Shown: positions 9,148 to 20,721, numbered from the stretch's first letter. The stretch is DNA of 64,000 bases from Pyronema omphalodes (GCA_024516155.1 JAJJXM010000004.1:558001-622000), one strand, 5' to 3'. Notes: generated from the letters alone by a model not told the origin. Made by a program: numbers and translations.

Positions 9148-11438
9148 TTATTCACGCTTGCGCCACACGCCTTTACTGGCGGCAGACAATTTCGGAGCAA
9201 ACAGTCCTTGACAGCGTTAGCAGGTGAGTGAATTGGTGTGAGGGTGTGCATACCAATCTGCTGGGCTGCCGAAATGCTTCTACACTTTTTGAGAATGTTG
9301 TTCGCAGGTGGGAACTCCATCTCAGTTCCTGCAAGAGGTCCCGAAGAGTGAAAAAGCTTGGGTCTGTAGGCGGGATCTTGGTCCATAACGGAACTATTGC
9401 GGAATTTCTCCACGAGCTGATCAATGCCCTGGATGTCTAAAAGGGCTATTAGTAACCAATAATATAAGACTTGGTAGTCTGGGTGCTCACTGGCGTATGT
9501 AACGTCGAGCACCTTCTCTGAGTTGAACTTGTTCCAACGAGTGCCTGACTTGGCCTTCACAAACTGTAAGACATTAGAAACTGCGCATGATAGATGGTGA
9601 TCTAATACTAACGTCGATGATATCAAGAGGCTAAAAGAAGGTTAGTATTCTTCAGAAACATAAGACGAGATGTATGGACTTACATCAAGGAAGTTAATAA
9701 ATGCGTAGCCAACACTGAAAGACTGTTAGTAAGTGATAATTTGTGAAGGTTGTCCAAAACCATACTTGCAAATGTTTCTAAAGTCTGTGAATGAGTCGAT
9801 TAGCATAAGTCCTACCATATATCAACGATGACTAGCGTACCAATGCGTAGATACAAAAAATTATAGAGTCCTCGACTGGTCTCATCAATGTATGACTTCA
9901 AGGTTTCTTGGTCGACCTTGTTAGGAATGTTACGCAACATGACAGTAGTGCGGGTATCCAATCCACGAGCGATACGCTCAAGGTCAATGATGTTCTTTCC
10001 AGGAACATTAATTGTGTTATGGGCAGTAGTCTTTTCCGCAATGGATCCAGCGGGTGAGTCCTTGGAGATGGTTCTCTCTGACGCGGAACGGAAAGGCGAA
10101 CGGCTTGGAGAGTTCTGAGCGCTGTTCTCAGCAACCTGAAGACGCTCGTGGGCCTGAAAGTCCCACTTGGCCTTCTCCAAGCTGAACTTGTGCATGTGGG
10201 CATCCTGACTAATGTCCTCGTAGAAGCGTGGGGAGAACATCATCTGGTTGGTGCTAGGCTCGGACTCGAAACCAGGGCTATCACTTCCAATGTATGGGGG
10301 ATGCATGGAAGAGGAAAAAGAAGGGTCAAATTGTGGACGGATCGGGTGGGGAGACCAGATGTCATGACCAGTCTGAGGGGATGCTACCGATTCGCTGCTG
10401 GTTGTGTATTGAGTTGGGGCCGGAGCACCATGGAAGGGCTCCCCCTCGAAGATACTGACTTTTAGATGGAAGCCCTGTAAAAGTATGTCAGATTTCGACT
10501 TATATGCAGAAAGTATGTAAAACGTACCATGAGGTATTGACCATCCAAAATCTCAACCAAGTGAGATGCTGTCTGGTGGTTCTCAAAGGAAACTAGGAAA
10601 GTTCTAAGTCCCATGTTCCTAAACGCGGTAAACTTCCGGATTGGGCCAAAATCTTGCAAAGACCGGTACAAAATAGCGGGGGCGTCAGATCGTCTGGGTC
10701 CAGAAAGAATGGAACAAACAATTTCCGCCATGGCGGAGTTAGAAATGTTGTCGTCGTTACCGAGCAACTAAATATTGATTAGTGGAATTATTCGAAGATA
10801 GTTCGCTTGAAATGCAATTGATGAAAGGGGGGGGGGGGGGGGGTCAAAAGACATACCAGGTAGTAAGCCTGAGAACAATATTGGATGTTCCAATGTTGTT
10901 GCTCGGTCTTAACCTTTGTGAAAGCAGAAATTGCAGCTCTCAAGTCGAAGAAGGACACAAGAAAGACACCTTCGGTCTTCAATCTAGTAGTGTTGAAGTC
11001 TTGAATATCCCCAAGGTCATGAAGATAACTGTAAAGAGCAGCAGTGGAAGCTGGAGGCCCATTGTTGGTCAGCTTCAAAAACCTGGTCGAGGCAGCCCAA
11101 GAGTCATCGACTCCTTGGATGGGTTGAGCCTTGTTATCGGGCCACTCGGAGGTGTAAATTCCCTTGTAAGAAGGGGGCTCGAAAGGCTTAGCCATAGGGC
11201 TTTGTAGCTGACTCATGTCGTAACCAAATTTTGCAGCCTGAAAGTTAAAAGCTGCCATCTGCCTCATGTGATGATCGAGAGAAGCCTCGTCATCATACTG
11301 GAAGGGGGATCCATCATTAAGGACTAAAGGGTACTGGCCCATAACCTGAGTGTAGCATTCGTCGATGTTGCGATTAACAGGAGTGTAAACAGTGTTCCTC
11401 TCTGGAGAAGCTGTACAATAGGAAGCTGTTTCGTCCAT
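9148..11438 (-). CDS. MEI2: Mei2-type RNA-binding protein
   Basis: Proposed CDS: complement(join(9148..9206, 9254..9436, 9491..9563, 9613..9630, 9684..9714, 9766..9784, 9841..10474, 10528..10767, 10857..11438)), 612 residues. Each join keeps frame and uses a good donor and acceptor. Mei2-family proteins bind RNA and promote meiosis in fission yeast. The role in filamentous fungi is less defined. Two degenerate RRM-like regions lie at about residues 115-195 and 215-275. The diagnostic Mei2 C-terminal RRM spans about 449-570, with TTVMLRNIPNKVD, YNFLYLRIDFRN, NVGYAFINFLDPLDII, GTRWNKFNSEKVL and AYRPKLFHSSGP. The last intron (9207-9253) has a GTATGC donor and GCTAAC branch site. Removing it gives the C-terminal end QQIGLFAPKL...WRKRE. 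Reading through instead adds an unrelated tail, so I prefer the spliced end. Three very small exons (18, 19, 31 nt) build the core of the C-terminal RRM. Confidence 0.9.
10827..10843. repeat. 17-nt poly-G (poly-C in the transcript) inside MEI2 intron 1
   Basis: This homopolymer is wholly within the 89-nt first intron of MEI2 (10768-10856), shortly after the donor on the transcribed strand. It would be expected to vary in length between isolates. Confidence 0.9.
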
Positions 11439-12256
11439 TCGGAATTAGGTAATTTGTCGATAGCGGAAAATAGAAACTATGATTGCAACAAAATGTTCGT
11501 GGATAAGTAGTGTACTTTGATGAGAACAGAAGATGATGTGTTGGTGGAATGAAGGTGGCCGAGAGAAGTAGAAGAAGAAAGGTAAATGGAGGACTGCTGG
11601 TTGTTTAGGTTTGCTGATAGTCGCCGCCAAACTTCAACCCTGTCTGTGGGGTTACGTGGGAAAAGATGGAGTAGAAAATAGTACTTCCACCACACAGCAA
11701 TTTTTCGCCGCGCTGGGGGTCGTCATTACATATTGGGGGCTGTGTCGGTGAGGGCAGGCAACATTCAGCACGAGTTTTTCCCCGATCATACGAGAGATAA
11801 ATGTTTTTTGTTTGGGCTTTAAGTAAGAATAAATAAGAATATCAGGAAGTTGATGATCTTCTATGAGGAACATCTGATGTTGTTTATTCCCGTGCCCTAT
11901 CATTTTCACAGGCACGTGATATCTCTGCGGGTTTAGTGGAGGGACAGCAGGGGATTAGGGGTCCAACTAAACTCAAGGGATCACAATTTCATGATACGAA
12001 AATAAACATTTGGCATACAAAAGCGTACGCAGTGAACCATTGATATTGCAGTTCTAGCTAAACCAGAAATATAACACTCCCTGAATATCTGATATCATCT
12101 CCCCAAGTCGTTACAGAGCGCATTACAAAAAAGCAAGATAAACCCGACCCTCAAAAAGACCCAAAATTAAATACCATCCGTTTTTACTTAACCTCATAAA
12201 ATCATTAATAATTTTTTCTGCTGAAAACAAAAAACGCTAGAGGTTGATGCATTTGT
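11439..12256. other. Intergenic: MEI2 promoter / RNR1 3' flank
   Basis: This 818-bp gap separates tandem minus-strand genes. The RNR1 side (about 12120-12240) is AT-rich, as expected of a 3' untranslated region. The MEI2 side holds its leader and promoter. No further gene is seen. Confidence 0.55.
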
Positions 12257-15102
12257 TTAACCAGAGCACATCTCGCACGCCTCGGGGTTTTGAATGCTGC
12301 AGGCCAACACTGCATCAGCGTAGATATCGACTTCTCTCTCATCAGAGTCGCCGCTCTTGTCCTCATCCTGAGTCTTTCGACGCTCAAGCTCAACGAGCTC
12401 CTCGTCTGGGGGTCCATCAGGAGTAGTGTTAAGGAGGGTAGGGCTCTTGGGCTCGGGTTGATCCGCAGTGAAGGGCTTGCTAGCCGCAGCAGAAGCAGCC
12501 ATGGGGCGAGGGGAGGCAGGGCCTGGAGATGCCAATGTAGCGGTGCGAGTGTTACGCTTGGGAAGAGCACGTGCTACGGCAGTATCTTCAACCTTAAGAG
12601 CCTCCTTGTCGACAGTGAATTGCTATTACAAGTTAGCAAATGCTTCAAGGAAAGGTAATATGAGAAGACCTACAATAGCAGCGGCGGCGGCCTGGGTACG
12701 CAAGTAGTACATTCCGGTCTTCAAGCCCTTCTTCCATCCGTGGAAGTGCATAGAGGTGAGCTTTCCGATTGTGGGGTCACGAATGTGGATGTTCAAAGAC
12801 TGAGACTGGTCAATGAACGCAGCACGGTCGGCAGCCATGTCGATGATGTTCTTCTGAGAGATTTCCCAGACAGTCTTGTATAAAGCCTTGATGTCATCGG
12901 GAATGTTAGGAATGTTTTGAATAGAACCATTGTTAGCAATAATTCTGTTCTTCATGGCATCGCTCCACAATCCCATGTCAACAAGATCCTTAAGCAACCA
13001 AGGGTTGACAATCTGGAACTCTCCGGCAAGCACACGACGGGAGTAAATGTTGGAGGTGTATGGCTCGAAGCACTCGTTGAATCCGAGAATCTGGGAGGTA
13101 GAGGCTGTAGGCATAGGAGCAACAAGCAAAGAGTTACGAAGACCATGCTTCTTGACCTTTGCCTTAAGCTCAGTCCAGTCCCAGAGATCAGTGGGGGTAA
13201 CGTTCCACATGTCGTACTGGAGAATACCCTGAGAAGCAGGAGATCCCTCGTAGGTGGAGTAAGGTCCTTCAACCTCAGCAAGCTCTGTAGAAGCCTCAAC
13301 AGCAGCGTGGTAAATGGTCTCAAAAATCTGGATGTTAAGCTGCTTGGCCTCAGGAGACTCGAAAGGCAAGCGGAGAGCAAGGAAAGCATCGGCAAGACCC
13401 TGCACACCAACACCGATGGGACGGTGGCGCATGTTACCACGTCTAGCCTCCTCGACAGGGTAGTAGTTGACGTCAATGATCTTGTTCAAATTCTTGACAA
13501 CGACCTTAGTGACATCGTGCAACTTCTGGAAATCGTACTCGTCTCTGGTAGCATCGACGTAAGTGGGAAGGGCGATGGAAGCCAAGTTACAGACGGCAAC
13601 CTCATCAGGTGCAGAGTACTCGATAATCTCAGTGCAAAGGTTGGAAGACTTGACAACTCCCAAGTTCTTCTGGTTAGACTTGCGGTTGCAAGCATCCTTA
13701 TAGAGCATGAAGGGGTTTCCTGTCTCAACCTGTGCCTCGAGGATAGAGTGCCAAAGTTTTTGAGCCTTGACGGTCTCACGGGGCAAGCCAGGGGTGTTCT
13801 CATACTTCTCGTAGAGAGCCTCAAACTCCTCCCCGTAAACATCAGCGAGTCCACGGGCCTCGTTAGGACAGAAAAGAGCCCAGGTTCCGTTGGATTGGAC
13901 ACGCCTCATAAAGAGGTCGGGAATCCAGAGGGCGAAGAACAAATCTCTAGCACGAACCTCTTCCTTTCCGTGGTTCTTTCTCAAGTCCAAGAACTGGAAG
14001 ATATCCGCGTGCCAAGGCTCGAGGTAGATAGCAAAAGCTCCGGGTCTCTTGTTTCCTCCCTGATCGACATATCTTGCGGTGTTGTTGAATACTCTCAACA
14101 TGGGGACAATACCGTTGGAGTTTCCATTGGTACCGGCGATGTACGATCCAGTCGCACGGATGTTGTGAACGTGTAATCCAATACCTCCGGCAGTCTTGGA
14201 GATCATGGCGCAAGTCTTCAAAGTGTCGTAAATGCCCTCAATGGAATCATCCTTCATGGCAACCAAGAAACACGACGAAAGCTGTGGCGATGGGGTTCCG
14301 GCATTGAACAGTGTGGGTGAAGCGTGGGTGAAGTATTTTGCGGACATGAGGTTGTAGGTCTCGATAACCTTCTCAATGTCCTCTCCATGAATTCCAACAG
14401 CAACACGCATAATCATATGCTGAGGTCTCTCTGCAACCTTTCCGTTGATTCTAAGCAAGTAGGATCTCTCTAGGGTCTTGAATCCAAAGTAGTTGTAGTT
14501 GAAGTCTTTATCGTAGATAATCGCTGCGTTCAACTCGTCCCGGTGCTTCATTACAGTTTCGTAGGTTTTTTCGCTGATCATGGGAGAAGGACGACCGTTC
14601 TTGGGATTGACATAGTGGTAGAGGTCGCTGATGACCTGCGAGAACATCTTCTTGGTCTGCTTGTGGAGGTTGCTAACGGCGATACGAGCGGCAAGAATTG
14701 CATAGTCAGGGTGGGTTACGGTCATGTACGCAGCGGTCTCTGCGGCCTGTGAAGGTGTCAGTGACTATTCCTCGTAGCTCGTCAAAATGCTGATGAGGCC
14801 TCCGTCTGACGTACCAAGTTGTCGAGCTCAATGGTGGTGACTCCCTGGTACACTCCGGAAATGACCTTCTGCGTGATGGTCGCAGCGTCGACATGTTCGC
14901 TATCAAGTCCGTAACAGAGACGTGACACGCGGGCAGTGATCTTGTCGAACTGCACTCTCTCCTTGCGGCCGTCTGCGGGATACGATGTCAAAAACCATGC
15001 GAAGATAAACTCATTGCGCTTCCACGTGAGACTCCCGAAACGGAGCGCGGAAGACGTATATGATGTAATAGGACCCTACGCACCTCTCTTCAGGACATAC
15101 AT
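12257..15102 (-). CDS. RNR1: Ribonucleoside-diphosphate reductase large subunit
   Basis: Class I ribonucleotide reductase R1 reduces ribonucleoside diphosphates to deoxy forms together with the small R2 subunit, supplying DNA precursors. Proposed CDS: complement(join(12257..12622, 12674..14746, 14815..14972, 15084..15102)), 871 residues, the expected size. The first exon is only 19 nt (MYVLKR). Joining gives [18 protein letters not shown], the start of the N-terminal ATP-cone activity site. The barrel contains [17 protein letters not shown], the allosteric and substrate loops with [17 protein letters not shown], and the catalytic [11 protein letters not shown] (Asn-x-Cys-x-Glu) with the partner cysteine in [20 protein letters not shown] is also present. 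The short last exon encodes a flexible linker ending CEMCSG, the CxxC pair that re-reduces the active site. The upstream region has a cluster of cell-cycle type sites. Confidence 0.97.
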
Positions 15103-16108
15103 AGCGGCGTCTTGGTGATTTCAGGGTCCTCAGGGAGGAAGAGCGTGTAAAGTGGTTTTTTGCGTTCGTAAAGTTTGTCCCTCAAAAGAATTCTGCACGC
15201 TTGTTTGTCCAACCAAGATCGTGAACAATCAAGACAGAATAATAATGATGAAAGCAAGATAGCTGCTTGAAGTAGGGTTGAGGGTTGGATGGAGGGGTGA
15301 TAGAAGAGGGGAACCGGATAGCTGATATCGTGTTTTGGAGAGACTTTTCACGCGTCGGCTTGGCCAAACAATATGGGTTAGGGGTCTCATTCGGATCTAT
15401 CACGGCGTTTGCATCTTCGGATCAAACCTTAGCTTTGCTCGTTCAGCTGTAAAAAAGATTGCTAATCACTCCGCTTGACTCCGCTTCGTGGTCAAAGAAG
15501 ACTCATCATTGGCCACAGAAAGCCATGGAAGGAAGATTGGTTGGCTGATGCGCGTTTTACGTTCCAAAACGGCAGTTAGAAGTTTAAAGAAAATCACGTG
15601 GATTCGCGGAGCGCGTTTCATCCATGGCGGGCTACGAGATGATGTCTGACTCAAAAAAAAATCATAGAAATGCAACTAGTAGGAATTGATGTACTGTACG
15701 CGTCGCGTATTGACATCTTCCGCACGCAGGGCATAGCTTTTTACCAATTAGGCTTTGTTGTTCACCACCTAATGGCTGGCAGGGGTCCACCGAAGACTCA
15801 CCGATGCCGAATATTTACTTCGGATCTCAATTATTTGTAATTGTGCTTTCCGAATCCGTGATGGACACCCGGAGTTACCACAGCGGGACCAGACACTCAC
15901 TTCGGCTTTCATGATGTCATTGAAATCTAACTCTAGACATGAAGGTGGACACTGTATTCGTCGGAACCATTTATTCGTACTCGTAATCCAGGTACAAAAA
16001 AACACAATACTAGTTAAGAGCTAAACGATATCAAAAAACACACATGATCTGTACATGAAACACAATAACAAAGACGCCATTTTACCCACGCATCCTAGAA
16101 TAAGGAAA
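15103..16108. other. Intergenic: RNR1 promoter / NOP56 3' flank
   Basis: About 1 kb lies between the NOP56 stop and the RNR1 start, both genes on the minus strand. Apart from the CGCGT cluster annotated separately, I see no gene. Small frames here have no recognisable content. Confidence 0.6.
15350..15708. promoter_or_regulatory. Cluster of five CGCGT cores (MCB-like) upstream of RNR1
   Basis: CGCGT occurs at 15351-15355, 15551-15555, 15612-15616, 15699-15703 and 15704-15708. Two of these (15350-15355 and 15698-15703) are full palindromic ACGCGT sites. They lie about 250-605 bp upstream of the RNR1 start codon. ACGCGT is the MluI cell-cycle box bound by MBF (Mbp1/Swi6 in budding yeast, Cdc10/Res in fission yeast), which drives G1/S expression of ribonucleotide reductase genes. 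The sites are read directly; factor binding in this fungus is inferred. Confidence 0.6.
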
Positions 16109-17837
16109 TTAAGCCTTGCTCTTCTTCTCCTTCTTCTCCTTTTTGTCCTTCTTTTCCTTCTTGGACTTCTTCTTGTCCTCCTTCTCCTCCTCGTCGTCGT
16201 CCTCTCTTGATCGCTTCTTGGAGGACTTCTCCTTCTTCTCCTTCTTCTCCTTCTTGTCCTTCTTCTCCTCCTTCTTAGCCTTCTTGGGTGCGGGCTCCTC
16301 GTCGTCAGAATCGTCATCGTCCTTGGCGGTGTCGATAACGATGTCTCCCAACACGGCGTCCATGGCGGATTTCTACATAATTTATTAGCTTCAATTTCGC
16401 AATCCGCAAGACACTCCAAACTCACCATGGCATCAGCGTTCTTGGTGGGGGCAGTTCCGTTGGCGTAGAAGTCTAACCGCTCCTCAACCTGGCTTCTGAG
16501 GACCTCACCGAATTTGGTGGTGGGGGCATCGGAGAAAGCGTCGATTCTGGAAGCAATGGAACACTTGTTGGCCAAGAAACGAGAGATGCGTCCCTTGTTC
16601 TTAGCACCAGCACGTCCAATGAAGGAAGAGTGGTAGATAAGACCGTACTTGGGAGTGTTTCCCTTGGTCTTAAGAGCACGGAAGAGAGCCTTTTCGGCAC
16701 CGAGAATCTGGACGGTGGAGGCAGGGTACTTGGACAAGTTGGTCAAGGAACCAGCGTGGGAAATAAGACGGGCGGCAACAACTTCGCCAATAAGCTTGGC
16801 CAAGTTAGGGGCGACAATGGACATCTTGTCGGTCAAGTACTCGAAAATCTGCTTGCGGTAGTCGGCAAGGGAAGCAACCTTCTTGGCGAAGGTGATGATG
16901 TTGTCCATGTCGGCCTCGGAAATGTCCTGACCCATGGACATCTTGGCGGCCTCAATGACGGCCTTGGAAATGTCCTCATCGTCGTTGACATAGGTGGCCA
17001 ACTCGTGGAGGTTCTCGCTGGAGAGGTTCTTCTTGTCCTTGATGTAGGTAACGAGCTTGCAGTAGGTGTAGTTGTCGGAGACAATCTTGATGAGCTCGGG
17101 GAAGTGCCATCCGTACCACTCACTTCATAAAATCAGCCAAAATTGCCACTTGGTAGAAAAATGAGAAAAATCTTACCGAACACGCATGGAGAAGGTGTTG
17201 ATGTCCTTGTCCATCAAGTCCAAAAGAGCAATAGACTGGATAATGTGGTTGTCGTTCTTTTGAACGGAGAACTTGACCTTAGCACGGGAGTAGGCGTGTC
17301 CCAAACCCAACTGAGCACGACCCAAATCACCAGGCTGCAACTGCTTCAAAAGCTTGTCTCCATGAAGACGAAGTCCACGGATCAAGTCTTGAACGACCTC
17401 ATTGGTCTCGCAATCGACACCGGGGAAAGCGGCCTTGATGGAAGAGGCCAAGTTCTTGTCTGCAATTCCGAGAACAACCTTCTTCTTCTTTCCTCCCTTG
17501 GGAAGGTTGACCTCGAGGAGCGACAAAAGGTGAGGGTTAGCAATTCCCTCAGAGATGTCGTTGGCGTTCTCAAGCGCTTGGGCGGCACCCCTACGTACAA
17601 ATCCGGTGATTAGTCGTGTGCGCAAACAACGAGCACGCTCAATTGCGCAGCGGCGAGGAGTACGAACTGGAAAGGCGCAAAAGAGACGAGCTTGATCAAT
17701 TTTCCAAACTTGGCCAAATCATTGGCGGCTTCCTGAACTTCCTTGAGGCGGTTTCCAATGGTGTCAGGTTGCTGGACAACCTGGTAAAGTCCGTATCCGA
17801 CCGGAGCCTCCTGGAGGATGTAATCGACAGCCGACAT
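16109..17837 (-). CDS. NOP56: Nucleolar protein 56, box C/D snoRNP core
   Basis: Nop56 pairs with Nop58 in box C/D snoRNPs that guide 2'-O-methylation of rRNA in the nucleolus. Proposed CDS: complement(join(16109..16372, 16426..17122, 17177..17590, 17668..17837)), 514 residues against about 504 in yeast. The N-terminal domain begins [18 protein letters not shown] and continues [19 protein letters not shown]. Splicing gives [20 protein letters not shown]. The middle contains [18 protein letters not shown] and [13 protein letters not shown]. The Nop domain contains [38 protein letters not shown] and [19 protein letters not shown]. The tail is a long Lys/Glu/Asp repeat ([14 protein letters not shown]), characteristic of Nop56. 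Nop56 rather than Nop58 is chosen from the N-terminus and the KKE tail. The first intron uses an unusual GTTCGT donor with a clear CTAAT branch site. Divergent with CCT6. Confidence 0.94.
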
Positions 17838-18140
17838 TGTTGTAACGTTGGCGGGGTTGACTGTCGGGAGAGGGTGGGATGTTTTGTAAAGTGTGAATTG
17901 GTTGGTGGAGTTCGCGTCGCGAAAGAAAGAAGATCGAGATGGAGGAAAATTTCGGTGGTTGCACGCTAGGTCGGATAAAGCCTAGTGACGGAAAAGTCCC
18001 AACTCCAGTTCAGTTGCACATAGACGCCAGGCTACCCAAGAGGTCAACACCAAGTTATCAGCCGCTCCCCACCTAATTCATACCTAACTCCTATCAACAC
18101 AACTACTCGATTCTATCACCCATCACCTTAATACCTCGAG
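17838..18140. promoter_or_regulatory. Divergent promoter between NOP56 and CCT6
   Basis: Only 303 bp separate the two start codons, so both genes must be initiated from here or from overlapping leaders. I cannot name a binding site with confidence. A GAAAATTT run near 17943 resembles a ribosome-biogenesis RRPE half but is not a full match. Confidence 0.6.
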
Positions 18141-20125
18141 ATGTCAGCTACATCTCTTCTTAACCCTAAGGCGGAATCCCTGAGACGTGGAGAGGCGTTG
18201 AGAGTCAATATCGCTGCTGGTGAAGGTACGCCCAGATCACGGACGGATCCTATCTATCACTTCGGAATCAAAGGAGACCCTGACAACTGTCCATAGGTCT
18301 ACAGGATGTCTTGAAGTCCAACCTCGGTCCCTCCGGAACATTAAAGATGTTGGTGGATGGTTCTGGCCAGATCACCTTGACGAAAGATGGACAGAAGCTG
18401 TTGCGGGAGATGACCATTCAGAACCCTACCGGTACGCTGCGCATGCCCACCGTGTAATGTCGAACTTATTACGGCAAACACGTCTGGATGATTTTAGCTA
18501 ATACTTTGGCATAGCTGTGATGATTGCTAGAGCAGGTACGAGATGCTGGGTTGAGGCGGGGTACGGCGGGGTACTAGGAACTGACAGCGTGTAGCAACCG
18601 CTCTCGACGATATTGCCGGAGATGGAACGACAAGTGTGGTTTTGTTGGTTGGAGAGCTTTTGAAGCAGGCCAAGCGGTATATTGAGGAAGGACTCCACCC
18701 AAGAGTTCTTACCGAAGGTTTCGAGCTTGCTAAGGTCGAAGCTCTTAAGGTAGCCCCCGTTAACACACCCCCGATTGGCACCTATCTAACAGCTCTAGTT
18801 CCTTGAGACCTTCAAGATGACCAAGGAGGCCGAGCGTGAGCTTCTCCTCTGCGTTGCCCGCACTTCCCTCTCCACCAAGCTCGACAAGACCCTCGCCGAG
18901 TCCCTCACTCCTGCCATTGTCGATGCTGTCATGGCCATCAACCACCCTCCGGCAAAGCCCGACCTACACATGATTGAGATTATGAAGATGCAGCACAGAA
19001 CCGCTTCCGAGACACAGCTCATTCGCGGTCTTGCCCTTGACCACGGTGCGCGGCATCCGGACATGCCCCGGAGAGTTGAGAACGCCTTCATCCTCGCCTT
19101 GAACGTTTCTTTGGAGTACGAGAAGACCGAGGTTAACTCTGGATTTTTCTACTCGTCGGCAGAGCAGAGAGAGAAGTTGGTTGAGAGTGAGCGGAGATTT
19201 GTTGACGAGAAGTTGCGGAAGATTGTTGAGCTCAAGAAGGAGGTCTGTGGTGACGACCCCAAGAAGGGTTTCGTCATTATTAACCAGAAGGGTATTGACC
19301 CTCTCAGTTTGGATGTTTTGGTGAAGAACGGTATCTTCGCATTGCGACGAGCGAAGAGAAGAAACATGGAGCGTTTGCAGTTGATCTGTGGTGGTGTCTC
19401 CCAGAACTCTGTTGACGACTTGACACCTGATGTCTTGGGATGGGCCGGAACTGTTTACGAACACACTCTCGGAGAGGAGAAATACACCTTTGTTGTAAGT
19501 CGACATCCGTTTCTAAGCTAAACCGCTGCTAATTCCTCTCTAGGAGGACGTTAAGGACCCTAAGTCCGTTACTCTCTTGATTAAGGGACCCAACACCCAC
19601 ACCATCAACCAGATCCAGGATGCCGTCCGTGACGGTCTACGAAGTGTCTACAACATGATTGTTGATGGTTCAGTTGTTCCCGGTGCCGGTGCTTTCCAGG
19701 TTGCTTGCCACGCCCACCTTACCAGCGAAGCCTTCCGCAAGACTGTTAAGGGTAAGGCGAAGATGGGTGTTCAGGCATTTGCCGATGCCCTCCTTGTCAT
19801 CCCCAAGACCTTGGCCGCCAACGGTGGTTTCGATATTCAGGACTCTTGTATGTCTTTCTGCTCCAAATCTCGTATCTCATTCTGTGTCTAACTGTTTGTA
19901 GTGGCCGCTCTCCAGGATGAACAGGCTGAGGGTAACGTTGTCGGACTCGACTTAACCACTGGAGAGCCTATGGACCCCGTCGCCGAGGGTGTCTACGACT
20001 CTTTCCGTGTGATCAGAAACTCTATTGCCAGTGCATCGGGCATTGCCAGCAATTTGTTGCTCTGCGACGAGTTGTTGAAGGCACGGCAAATGAACGCCAA
20101 GGCTCCTGGCGTTGTTGATGAGTAA
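18141..20125 (+). CDS. CCT6: T-complex protein 1 subunit zeta (TRiC/CCT chaperonin)
   Basis: CCT6 is one of eight subunits of the cytosolic chaperonin that folds actin, tubulin and WD-repeat proteins using ATP. Proposed CDS: join(18141..18225, 18297..18431, 18515..18535, 18595..18749, 18799..19494, 19544..19847, 19902..20125), 539 residues, the family's normal length. All six introns (49-83 nt) have GTA donors and TAG acceptors and keep frame. Group II chaperonin motifs are [18 protein letters not shown], then, after splicing, [19 protein letters not shown] (the GDGTT ATP-binding and catalytic signature). The apical domain holds [13 protein letters not shown] and [18 protein letters not shown]. 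The C-terminal equatorial half holds [11 protein letters not shown]. The end, [10 protein letters not shown], lacks long extensions. Exon 3 is only 21 nt. The start ATG is the first in frame and lies 303 bp from the NOP56 start. Confidence 0.96.
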
Positions 20126-20721
20126 GCAAATGACGGGGATGTTGTGGTTGGTTGGGGATGGAACTTGAAGGAAAATTTTATGTAATAGACTCTTCGGCCA
20201 ATACCTTTATTGTCGCACGTATTATATCAATGAATCTCAGAAGGGATTTCAGGGAACTTTTGTATATCCTGGGGGGTGAGAATACCGCTAGTACTTCTAT
20301 TTTAATCAATGTTTAAAGACCTTCCAGGGTGTTCAGGTAGGGGCTAGGGTTTGGGAATTTGTGCACATGTGGAGAACCTGCTATTTTGCCTGCTTTCACG
20401 CTCAGCGCACACGTGACAACGGATTTTTTGACAAGAATTGTCCAATCAGACGTTGATGAGCTATCTTCCAAAGTGGCATGTACTCATCAGTGATCACTAG
20501 AACACTTCCCCTAAAGTCTAACATTCCTGATACTCCGCGACTTGGATCTAAATTTCATGGTTTTGAGTTATTTCCGCAATCATAACGTATGGTGGGGATA
20601 TTATATTTCTCGGATAAAGTGTACCTCAACTACGGCCTTAGTTGACTAGTGGTCGCGATGTGCAAGAAAGAATGGCTTAAAATGCAATATTTGATGGTTA
20701 GCGGTTTAAAAGGCTCTTGAG
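20126..20721. other. Intergenic, CCT6 3' flank
   Basis: About 600 bp of AT-rich sequence follow the CCT6 stop. No gene, repeat or RNA is recognised. It marks the end of the dense housekeeping block. Confidence 0.5.

Noticed and set aside
12917..14176. 419-residue open frame on the plus strand
   Set aside because: It lies wholly antisense to the RNR1 core exon, has Ser/Val/Leu-rich content typical of a shadow frame and shows no motif.
16116..16388. Ser/Phe-rich 90-residue frame on the plus strand
   Set aside because: It is the antisense reading of the Lys/Glu tail of NOP56.
16021..17001. Minus-strand frame extending NOP56 with a long Arg-rich tail
   Set aside because: It reads through intron 3 into the wrong frame of the Lys/Glu repeat exon. 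The spliced version gives the normal KKE tail.
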